Source: Fomitopsis serialis | Lineage: Eukaryota; Basidiomycota; Agaricomycetes; Polyporales; Fomitopsidaceae | Assembly: GCF_022376445.1 (NCBI RefSeq) | Contig: NW_025955354.1 | Coordinates: forward strand, 1-36,077 | DNA length: 36,077 bases | Direction: 5' to 3' | In this document: positions 9,889 through 19,380 of the stretch, piece after piece | How positions within the stretch are numbered: the first letter of the stretch is position 1 | Layout: each line of letters opens with the position of its first letter | The notes under the pieces: model-generated | What the model was told of the DNA's origin: nothing | The model's database searches: none | The model's input: only the letters and a program-made list of their open reading frames with translations | Position numbers and translations under genes: made by a program

Positions 9889-12800
9889 CTCCAGAACGCT
9901 CGGACCAATGTACGATCTCCTCTTCTTCCTCATGAATAATGCTAATGCCCTTGCACAGAATCGTTTCGTTTATCTTTCCTTGGGTCTCACCGGGTCGATG
10001 TCAAGCTGCGTGGTGTCCGTAACTTGGCTAGTGTCGAGAAGGTCGTGAACACGGCCGCGATGTAGTGAACGAAGCACTCGCTCGTCCTCGAAGCCCGCCA
10101 GGAGCGACGCAACTCGCTGGTGAAGGATACATACCAGCAAATGGTGAACACCCTATGTGTTCGCTGTCCACCGGGCTGAGACGCCGCACCGCACGGGCAG
10201 AAGTGCTACCGGCGATCACCTGGTGCATCCGGAAGTACGGTTACGAGGTGCGCCAATCGCATCAATTGAGATTGCTCTACATGCCCTGGCTGTACTGCAA
10301 GTACTGACACGCTACCTCGACCGCTTCCCAACTGCTCGTCTTCACCACTCGGCTCCCGCGAGTTATGCTCAGGAGCGCACGTCCTTGGCGGCATGCAGAG
10401 ATGCGCGAGTTTCTGGCTCCCTGTACGAAACACAGACGTGCCGAGTCTCGGTTCATATTGACCTGTACAAACACGACGTCAGCTCCAGACCGTCACGACC
10501 GTACAATGTGAGACTTGCCTTTGCACCTGGACGTTTTGACGACCCGTCCGACGATGCGTATTGCGACGAAGAACAGTGACCGGGCGGTGGGGGACTTACG
10601 TCGCATGGGTCGTCCTACACAATCATCCGACTGGTTTTCAGCAATGAAGGCCACTGTTCCTCGTACCGTACTGTACGTATCTGCCTCTCATCGTTTACGC
10701 CTAGTTCGCCGTTAGCATCACATACCGCAATACATGATCGAGTACTCACCTGTTCAGGCAATGATAGCCGTGAGTTTCGTACAGAATGAGTCTACAACTG
10801 TTCAAGTCCACAAGGCATTGCCCTGTTGCTACCGCGTTCAGCTGGGCGCGGTCTAGTCCGCAGCCCTGTCGACCGTCATCTCGGCTGCGCATATCATCGC
10901 GTCCGCCTCGCAAGACATGGGATACACGCGAGTGGAGCCTCCAAGGCTTCACGCTGACCGTCCACCCACCTATCATGACAGCCCCTGGACGGTGTAGTAG
11001 TGGCACATCACCCGAAATACATTGACTTACCAGACCTCATCGCAGTGTGCCCATCGCCCCACCCGGCCCATCGCGTCGACATCCAGCAGACACACACGTT
11101 CCACCGCCGCCACTGTCGCTCGGTTGTCGGGTCGTACAGTACTGAACAGTGTCGACATAACGCACGGGTCCTACCGGATCGAGGCTTGAGTCCAGGGTTC
11201 AAACGTTCACGATGTACCCGCCCTGTCCCGTACGGTGGTGTAAGCGGTCGGACATTGGCAGTATGCCATGTCGATGAAGGACTCCGGTACGTCGAAATCG
11301 ACGGACTCGTCGGTGTCTGGCGGCGGCGGACGGCACCGTACGCGACGGAGGTGCATGGCACTCAGGACCTCGTTCCGGGTGGTCACGGTGACGTGGGCGT
11401 GTATCGCATGGCTCGACTCTCGGTGGACCCAGCGGCGGTGCCTGCAGGGAGCGGCGCAGCTGGGTAGCGGATGAGCTGCGTTGGGCGGGTCGAGAAAGGT
11501 GGATGGCGGGCGGTCGCGCGATGCGGATGTCAGCGAGTGAAAGGCCGATGACAAGGCTTCACTTGCCCTTGCGAAACGCACATGCTCGTCAGCTATTGAG
11601 GACAGCATGGTGGGCTGAGTGGGTTCAAGTGGGGTGGGAGGTACGCGACCACGTTCGGTTGGTCGCGGTTGGAAGATTCCCGACGGTGGCTGTCCCGGGC
11701 GTTGGCTGGCTCTCACTCGCTGTCTTGCACCCAGCGGGCTTCGCCGCCGCACGCGCTCACTGCCTTCTTCGTCTGTTATTTTCTCGCCTTCTTTCTTGTT
11801 TGCTGCACACCCGTCTCTCCCGCCTCGCCCTTGCTGTCGGCCACGTCGCGGTCGTCTCTGTCACGTTGCGACTGTTGGGCCGGTTTCTGCTCACTCATCC
11901 ACCGAGCCCTCTCTGCTCTTACCGCCAGTGTGCTCGACTCGACTGACCAGCGTCCACAAGTCTCGCATTCGTCAAGCCCGTCTCGGCTCGGGATGCTCCG
12001 GTGTCCACCATCACGCCGATCCAGACTCTCCCGCATGTCCGTCCCGCTGTGTACAGCCTTCCCGAGTTCCTGTACACGAAGTTGGGCCCAGGCTTGATCG
12101 ACAGGGCCCCGTTCGCGTGCATACTGGTTGAGGGGCCTTCGTACGACACGCCTCGGAATCCGGCATCGACGCAAGAACACCGGCAGGCCGCCGCAGGCGT
12201 CCTCAACACCACGGGCAACCAATTGCGGCAAACGACTGCACGGCCGTGTTGCTGCCTCGTGTGCATTGCGGCTGGCGAGGTACACAGCGTGGAGTGCAAC
12301 GCGACACGAATAGAGTGGATGTCAGCGAGTGTTATGACAGCAAAGACAAGCGGGTACGTACGCTGCAGCTACTGCTTGGACGCTGACAGGCAATTTGCGC
12401 CGGATCGCTAACAGCAACTCGAGCGCGCAGACCCACTGCCTCAGGCGTGAGACGGAGCCAGGGTGCACGATTACCGTCACTTCTTGATGAGCACAGGTAG
12501 ATACTACAAGGTGCGTATGGTCAGCTAGGGTTGTGTACCGAGAAACAGACACATACTGATTCTACTACATAGAGTGTCTCGCGTCGGTTGTGCCGACGAC
12601 GTACCAGATGACCTGAGCGTGCCCGCCTCGGGGTGCAAGTCAGCAGCAGGCAAAAACACGCGCCGAGACATGAACGCACGTACCTTGCGTGTATGACCGG
12701 GAAGACGAACGCAACGACTCGTGACCAGGGCCCCGTTCGAATACAGCGCGGTACACGACAGACGGGGCCTATCCGAATGTGTTAGGACTGAAAATGACGC

Positions 12801-13977
12801 ATCGGCGGTGCGGACAGACGACGGGGACAATGAAAGCATACCTGGCAGTAAACAGATAATGGGAGGCGAAGGTAAAGACACCCCCGTCATAGCCCGCTGG
12901 CAACCCTACTCGTCTATCACGCTGTCAGTCAGTCCAACACTCCCGCATCACTGCGCCTATGACAAGCAGTCGCCGGACAAGTTGAAGCGAATCGCGGCGA
13001 TGTAGGACAGGAGAAAGTTAAGTACACAGCCATTTGCGACGCGAAGAGGATGGCTCACCATTCGAGGAAAGGCACACAATGAGATACATAATCAGATATG
13101 ACGAAACGAAAGTGTTTGATGTGAGGCTGAGATGGGGGGGACATCAACTGAAGATACATCCAGTGAGTGGCCTGTCGGCGTAAGTCGTGTGACGGTCGGC
13201 TCGGGAAAAGATAGCGCCATAGGTTGTTCGCCCTGTGTGGTCGTCCGGCAGAAGAGAAGGGGGGAGCTGTAGGCAGAACACGCCATTAGATCAATGTATA
13301 CGCAGTGTTACGCACTTACAGACAACACACAATGCAACGACGAGGTCTGGCATTGTTGGTATTGAACATCGCCCCGGCGGTGTATTGGTACATACCGTAC
13401 CTTGTGACTTGTGCCGACAACCCACGGTAAGCACCACAATGTATGTAGGTACAAATGGAGCCGCGGCGAATGCGTTGCCAACGTAGAGCCAACGCAGCCC
13501 CCTGGACTGGGTGCCACAACTGGGAAGTGGCGAATTAATGTCCACCGCGCGATGCCATCTCGCAGGTTGACGAAACTGACTCAGTCTAGTTCCGCCAACA
13601 AGCAACTTCCGCGATTGGCGGGGCATGCCAGGTCATAACTCGAAGCATGGACTATTCTCAGACGGCTTGACATGCAGCCCCTCAGTGCCTAGCCACTCAG
13701 ACTACCCGAACCAACATCTCGCGACTATGTGGCGTCGACCACGCCGTGGCCATGCCTACGAAATTAAACGAGGCACGCAGACGACTCGAAGCGGAACTAT
13801 CCTGGAGCACGCGCGCGAGTACTGCGTTCTGGAGATACCGGCCCGAGACGTCACGGCCGTAGCTTGCAACCAAAGTGGTGCACCGGCAGCGAAGACTAGC
13901 AGGCCTCTGCAGGTGTTCTCTGCGTAATCGGCACGCCGGAAACACGGCTCTGGGCCCTTGCACGAGCCACGCAAACC

Positions 13978-14000
13978 TGACGAGACGAGACGAGACGACG
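13978..14000. repeat. Pentanucleotide tandem repeat (ACGAG, about four units)
   Basis: Four near-perfect ACGAG units in a row inside the gene-poor tract. Too short to have a role of its own that I can infer; noted as a simple repeat. Confidence 0.8.
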
Positions 14001-15834
14001 GGCCCATCCGGGCCTGAGCGGGCAGCCCAGAGTATGTACTGTTAAACAAGTCACTGGCAGCCGCACCGGACGCGACGTGAGTCGAATCTGCCAGTGACGG
14101 ACGAGCTAAGAATAAGCATGCGAAAAACGGGTACCGTGCATACCGAGTTTGTTCTGTGAGTCACATTTGCGACTGGCAAGGCATGGCATGAATCTGTGAA
14201 TAAGATCGATGGGTCACCTTCGACCATGCCAGACTCCTGCGTCGGAATGTCCCGGCCCTGGATGAGCATCGCAGACGCAGTTACCCGTTCCCCAGGTTCA
14301 ATGGAGACGGGAGGCAACGGCCGTTCATCGCTCCAGTGCGAGATTCGATGCTCCGGCGTCATGCATCGGGAGACTCGTACAGGCCGCTCTGACACGGACA
14401 ACGGCCGACATGAGTACTAGTGTACTTGATAAGCAATGAACGGCAGGCTTACCCGTAGCACGCTACACGTGGTCAAATTCTCAGATAGAACCAGTTCTCG
14501 ACTCGGCGCTGTCTCAGCCCGGGGAGTCAATAGCTAGATCAGTGTAGTACTGGTCAGAACAATGCGAATGGGATGAAATCGAATACCTCACCTCTTGTAC
14601 CAGATAAGTACTGTTGTAGATGGTTCAATACCGAAGTCGTAACTAGAAGTTGTGTGACTGAACATACCGGCGGTGCAGCACTTGAAGTACGAGTCATGCT
14701 GGTGTGCGTGAACATTGCTCAATTCACTTCGGCCGTCGAGACGAAAACGCGGAGTAATGAAGCTGGCGGAAGTTAAAGGGCGGAGTACAATAGGATGTAA
14801 GCAGATGAAGTACAGAAGATGGATGGTACGAAGGTAAAAGGCGGGCAGAGGACGAATGGCCCAGGGCGAGCAGGACCGGCTTTTATAGCTCGTACCTTCC
14901 ACGGGGTGGTCTGTGCGTCGTCAGCATGCTGCGTGGGAGTCGTACCATTCCTCGGTGCAACCCCAAAGCGGTCTCTCTTACGCGGTACCCGCCGTTCCCT
15001 GGCGTCGCTTGCAAACTCCGGACTAGTGCACCCGCTATTTCCTCCTCCCTAGCGAGTTTCCAGTCGTCGGAAGGCAACGCGCACGTTCTGATTGATGCAT
15101 CACGTATGAGCGCTCCGTTAGGCGCCGTCCGGAAGTCTCACGCGAGCGAAGACGTGGGCAGGCTGTTCGTACTGGGAGTACCTTCTGAATTAAAGCCGAA
15201 TGTATTCGCATCTTGTGGGTGAGCGTCGGTCGCATATGATGCATTGTATGCACCACTAATAATTTATACCAACATCCAGAGTCCGACGTTGAGGGTAGCC
15301 AGGCGGGAGAGGTAGGCACGACGCCAGGAGCAGCAGAGAGGATGATTGCGCACAGAGGAAGGGAATAAGCGCTCGTGCAGAGTGGTTGAGAGCCTCGTGT
15401 TCTGAGATCAGATCGAGCGATCTCGCGCCGTTCTGGACGGCGCGCGACTTCTCTCGCGCATTGTCTCCCCACCACTGGCGATGTACTACATGGCTCGTCC
15501 AGACGTCTTTGGACGGCTTTCTCGCAGGTACTGCTCACGTGTTTCCTGGACTTGCAGACATGTAACCGCAGTGTCGGGATGCAAGTTGCTCCTGTTCGCC
15601 AGCCAAGGAGCACTTCAGTAGTACGAGGTACCGTGAGCCTTTGCTTGGGCGGCGAGGTACGTGCACGGGCCCGCCGAATGGAATGATGACGTGGTGTTCT
15701 GACCGGATTCCATTTCAGGCCAAAGCCGGTATATGATCGTGGAGAGCTTGGCCCGCCGCGCCAAAGCGACACGCGCGCTCGCCGGACTCAGGCCTCGCCG
15801 GAAGCCACACTACTTCCACGAAGTCTGATTCCAT

Positions 15835-16330
15835 GCATGGGATTAGCAGCCGCAGAAATCAATCACCTAACATGTACATAGCAGTAGCTACAGAATAGAA
15901 TATCTAGGTTCTTGAGAAAGGTATCCTAGGACATGATCTGCTCAAGGGTACCAGCCAATACTGGACAATTCAGAATTGGCTGGCAGCCTTGGGCAGACAA
16001 ATGTCCCTGCAATGTGAGGCTGGCGCTCGGGAGTATCACCGATCATCAAGGGATAAATTTGATTGACGACATCAGCTTCCAGAGCAGCATTGTCCTGAAG
16101 CAGACAATCAGGTCATGATCTCGCAAATATTTCCCTTTATTGTCTGTACTGACAGCTTGAACATTTGAGTTACTGAGCTATTGAGGATCCCTGACGCCTA
16201 ACTGAGCAGTACAGAATTGATTTGAGAGTGAGGATATACTGCAGTAACAAGCCTGAGTGAGCTAAGAATCATACCATACAGGGTCTGAAACACTTGGCAG
16301 TGGCTACTTAGCCGCCATCAGCCGCCCACA
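15835..16330. other. AT-richer island of unknown origin
   Basis: About 500 bases of visibly lower GC content than the surrounding tract, with many ATTCAG, GAATTG and CTGAGC-like words. Its only long frame (15933-16118 plus, 61 codons) has no recognisable domain. At its right side CAGTGGC (about 16300) and GCCACTG (about 16350) form a short inverted pair, too short to call transposon ends. A decayed mobile element is one possibility. Confidence 0.35.
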
Positions 16331-16430
16331 CTCAAGGTGGTCTTGACCGCCACTGTCTAAATTGGGTGAACAATGGGCAGCCGGACGAGGCCAAAGCAAG
16401 CCCACCTGCGGAGTTCAGTGGCTAATTCCA

Positions 16431-16440
16431 GTATATATAC
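16431..16440 (+). promoter_or_regulatory. TATA-box-like sequence
   Basis: GTATATATAC, 38-47 bases before the ATG of the candidate mini-gene, at a distance usual for a TATA box with a very short leader. Functional status unknown. Confidence 0.35.
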
Positions 16441-16477
16441 AGGGCTAAGTCAGTCCTCCCCTCACGGAGCAGAAGCT

Positions 16478-16665
16478 ATGCCAGGTCACGGTAAGTACCA
16501 TGGCTGATATACTCCATAGCTTACGTATATCATCGTGATGATAACGGACCAGGTGAGGTTTCCCGGCCACCCTCGTCCTCGAGCCACACTCACGAACATG
16601 CTGGTTTGAAAGCAATCACCCAGAGCAAGCCCACATATCCACGCACGCAATGTGTTCCTCATTAG
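16478..16665 (+). CDS. Candidate 41-residue mini-gene behind a TATA box
   Basis: A TATATATA box (16432-16439) stands 46 nt before ATG 16478, with a C/T-rich stretch between. The first exon (16478-16490, Met-Pro-Gly-His) ends at a perfect GTAAGT donor. Joining to the acceptor at 16552 gives a second exon 16553-16665 in frame, ending QCVPH-stop. The product is small, hydrophilic and serine/histidine-rich (SSSSHTHEH). The terminal C-x-x-x recalls a CaaX box of basidiomycete pheromone precursors, but proline at the third position is not canonical and no other pheromone feature is clear. I do not recognise it; an open frame this short can arise by chance. Confidence 0.22.
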
Positions 16666-17454
16666 ACAGCAGCGGGCGAGGCTCACGGTATGTCGCCCAT
16701 CGAGCTTTCGCCACCGACCCTGTACTTACCTCTTGTCCGGACAGGACAGCTAGAAACTACTAGGCTACGTACAAGGCCCACCGCCGACAAGTTAACTCTA
16801 TGACCCATCCCGACCGACGGAATGACGTAGAGGCTCTTCGTCGTCCAGCTGCCGGGGCATGACAGCAAACCCATGCATACTACCGTCCTAATAGTCTCAA
16901 GCCTCCACCGTTGGCAGCTGTCGTACGCGCCCGCCCGGTCTGCACGTGTGCCGCACGGCGGTCCCGGAAGCCGACAAGATTGTCTGCGCGCGGGCGTAGG
17001 CGGACACCCATCCCCTACAGAGATGGCCTGTCTGCAGGTCTACACCCGCGCCCGCCGGCTCTCTTCCTCATCCCGGTCACACACCTCCGCGCCCGTCACG
17101 CAAGCACTCATCCATTGTGTCCTCCCGCCTCAGTAACATCGCTCACACGCAACGCACCTGGCTGGTCGCGTATGAGGGGGGCAACGTCTGCGGTCGTCCG
17201 CCAGACGTGTCGTTGCATACCGAATGGCGTCAGAAGGAACTTGGTCAGTCAACCTACCTTGTCTGTGCACGAGGACCCTCGCCTTGACGCACATGCCGCT
17301 GCTCCGTTGCGGAACCCTCCTGGCGCACCACGCATTATGCACGGCTGCACCGTGTCATGCCCGCCGTCCGAGGCGTGACTGTTCCGTCCCCTAGTACCCT
17401 CTCGGACGTGCCGTCGGCAGCCCGTCGCCAAATCCGCCGTCCAGATGCCGATGA

Positions 17455-18490
17455 CACGACATATCGTCACCCGGTGAATTGGTTGTGGCGTCCCCCCTGC
17501 TGGTGCTGCATCGACGACACGTCGGCACTGGTCCTTTGTGGATCTCCTGCATGCCGCCTTCCCCGCGTCTCCTTGGAATCCTCTGGCCCAACTGGCAGCC
17601 CCTAGCTTCGAACACACGACATATCGTCGTCCGGCGAACCAGGCCCAGCGCGCCCCTGTTCGCCGGTCCCGTTGCCGCCTACCGACGTCTCGTGTTCGCC
17701 TGTCGCTCACGTCAAGGCGGGCACCGTTGCGGGTCCGCACAAGGGTCGAGTCTGGTGCCAGCGCCCTGGGGCCGTGCAGCGACGCGCTGTGTCACAACTG
17801 CAAACGATCGCAGTCAGTCGACCTACCTTTGTGCTAGCATCGCGCCATGACATGAACGTTCTCACAGCTGCCTTCGATGCTGTCTTCACCATGGGTTTCC
17901 CGAACCATCATCGCTCGCCGCCACCCGGTCGATGTCGACACGACGTATGGCCGTCCGGCGAACCGAGGCTGACGGTCCTGGCGTGGCCGAACCGTGCTCA
18001 GCAAGGCAACGTCTGCCGCACATGACGCGTCTCGTCGTGGCGAGCACGTCGTCGCCGGGATACTGCCGTCTGCAGCCCTAGTGTCCCATGCACTGCACTG
18101 CGACCTTCGAAGACACGACACATCGTCGTCCGGCCAATCGACCTCCGACAACTGACCTGTGTCCACGCGCAGCCGTCTCCAGTGTTCACGGCCATCTCGT
18201 CTCGTCAGTCGTCGTCGCTCGGCTTGAACAGGCCCTCTGCCAACTCGCTAACGGCAACCTCAGGCGGCGCGTATTCTCCTCTCGCAATCCCCGTGTTGTT
18301 CACGAGTAGATCCAGCTGAATACCACCTTCCCTGACTGCCATCAAGACCGACTCCGCGCGTCTGTCATCTCCAGCGGGCCCGGTTCGACGAAGACACGAG
18401 ATATCGAATTCCGGTGAGCGGGGTCGTGGGAGCGGAGTAGCGTGGTGGGCTGTCACTGCGGAGAGACGACGCGTCGCACTCCGGCGAGCG
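17455..18490. repeat. Six spaced copies of a degenerate ~27-bp motif
   Basis: A core close to CACGACATATCGTCGTCCGG recurs at about 17455, 17615, 17938, 18114, 18394 and 18464 in the same orientation. The copies at 17615 and 18114 differ at one base over 21; the others are more diverged. The first intervals are about 160, 323 (twice 160) and 176 bp, then 280 and 70. The core is an imperfect palindrome (ACGACATAT / ATATCGTCGT). Sequence between the copies is not obviously repeated, so this is not a simple tandem array. No protein reading stays open across all copies. Confidence 0.55.
18217..18372 (-). pseudogene. Short-chain dehydrogenase/reductase (SDR) fragment
   Basis: The minus strand encodes about 50 residues that read like the middle of a classical SDR: a helix (AESVLMAVREGG), then the strand and turn LDLLVNNTGIARGEY with the NNxG signature, followed by APPEVAVSELAEGLFKP, after which a TGA stop appears where relatives usually continue with a tryptophan-containing segment. 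Neither the N-terminal cofactor-binding TGxxxGxG motif nor the catalytic YxxxK is found in the flanking kilobase, so this is a gene fragment, not a working enzyme. One of the spaced 27-bp motifs lies immediately upstream on the coding strand. Confidence 0.6.
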
Positions 18491-18753
18491 GGAGGGAAGA
18501 CGGGTGGTAGCTCGGGGGTTTGATGACGAACCGGGCGCTGTGGATGATCCCACCGCTGGGGGCGCGTTTCGATGAGTAGGACGGCGAGGCTCGAGGTAGC
18601 CGGGTAGCTGACGACGAGCAGGGCACTGGAGAGGAGGTACTGCTGTCCGGGTGAGTACAGAGCATTTCAGATTTACGCATTACGTTACTCACGTTGAACT
18701 GTAGTTGTGTTCCTCATCAGCTGCTGAATTGACGTGCTGGCAGCAACGCGTGG

Positions 18754-18963
18754 CTGACGAAGACTCGTCTGCCGCGTTATCAAGTGGGCGGCTGCTGTGT
18801 GCGTGTGCATGACGGACGGAGACGACCGGGACGGCGGGAGGTTCGTGGGCGGAGAGATGGGATATGAGTAGCGCGGTACGCGCTAGAAGTGACGAGGTGA
18901 GTCGGTACACGAGACTTGAAAGACGTGTTGCTGACGAGAAGTCGTCTGCCGCGTTGTCAACTG
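18754..18963. repeat. Pair of related ~33-bp motifs 177 bp apart
   Basis: CTGACGA-x-TCGTCTGCCGCGTT-x-TCAA-x-TGG occurs at 18754-18786 and 18931-18963, with about 27 of 33 bases shared. A more diverged third version starts near 18608 (GCTGACGACGAGCAGGG). On the minus strand they read NAADxSSATR in one frame, but the frame has no other coding character. It may extend the spaced-repeat family just to the left. Confidence 0.5.
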
Positions 18964-19380
18964 GCAGATCGCGCGAACGTGGCCAGGCCATGGGGCGCGT
19001 CACGGTATTGCGTCGACATGGACTGCGTGTCGAGTCGGTAGAGGTGCGTGCCCTGTGCGCCGTGTATACTGAGGACAGGGAGTCGTTTTGCCCACCCGAG
19101 TGTCCCCGCGGGGAGGCGGACGTATGGTCGTGCATAAAGAAAGAGAGACGGACGATCGAAAGAAGGCAACTTTTTTCGACCCTCCAGCCAATCAGCGTCC
19201 AAGGAGGGGCGAGTGACGCAGCCGCCGCGCGCGATCGGCCAATCGGAGGGCGCGATCGAGCGCCCGTTGCAAAACACGACCGACGCGTTGTCGTGCGAGA
19301 TGGAGGCAGCAGGCACCGGGTGAGTGCTGCTGGCCAAGCCCAGCGTGTACAACGAGAACGACACACATGCATTCATGCAG

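Larger units (their letters stand above)
7969..10032 (+). repeat. Segmental duplication, copy A (carries SET gene 2)
   Basis: This ~2.06 kb segment reappears at 19381-21431 in the same orientation, 11.4 kb away. By eye I count about seven substitutions and three indels, so the copies are over 99% identical. The segment includes ~750 bases upstream of the SET gene, the whole gene, and ~140 bases beyond its stop. Just outside the left end the two copies still look weakly related (AACGxGAAxGACACA), while at the right end similarity stops abruptly after GTAACTTGGCYAGTG. Confidence 0.95.
9889..19380. other. Gene-poor tract between the two SET copies
   Basis: Over 9 kb with no gene I can support beyond the items listed separately inside it. 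Both strands are open only in short or compositionally odd frames; the longest (15035-15772 minus, 11207-11752 minus, 10157-10579 plus) show no domain, no splice continuity and no paralogue. Short exact repeats occur, such as a 15-mer GGATGTCAGCGAGTG near 11525 and 12318. I found no LTR pair, terminal inverted repeats or transposase/reverse transcriptase motif. It may be decayed repeat or relic gene sequence. Confidence 0.5.

Noticed and set aside
15035..15772. 245-codon minus-strand frame in the gene-poor tract
   Set aside because: Its basic, cysteine/serine-rich composition lacks motifs, and there is no splice continuity or paralogue; long chance frames are common in GC-rich DNA.
17455..18490. 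CRISPR-like array
   Set aside because: The repeats are degenerate, unevenly spaced by 70-323 bp, without uniform spacers or cas genes, and the genome is eukaryotic.
9889..19380. Search for a complete transposon (LTRs, terminal inverted repeats, integrase, reverse transcriptase, transposase)
   Set aside because: None of the translated frames shows such motifs, and no paired long terminal repeats were seen; only the SET segment is repeated at length.
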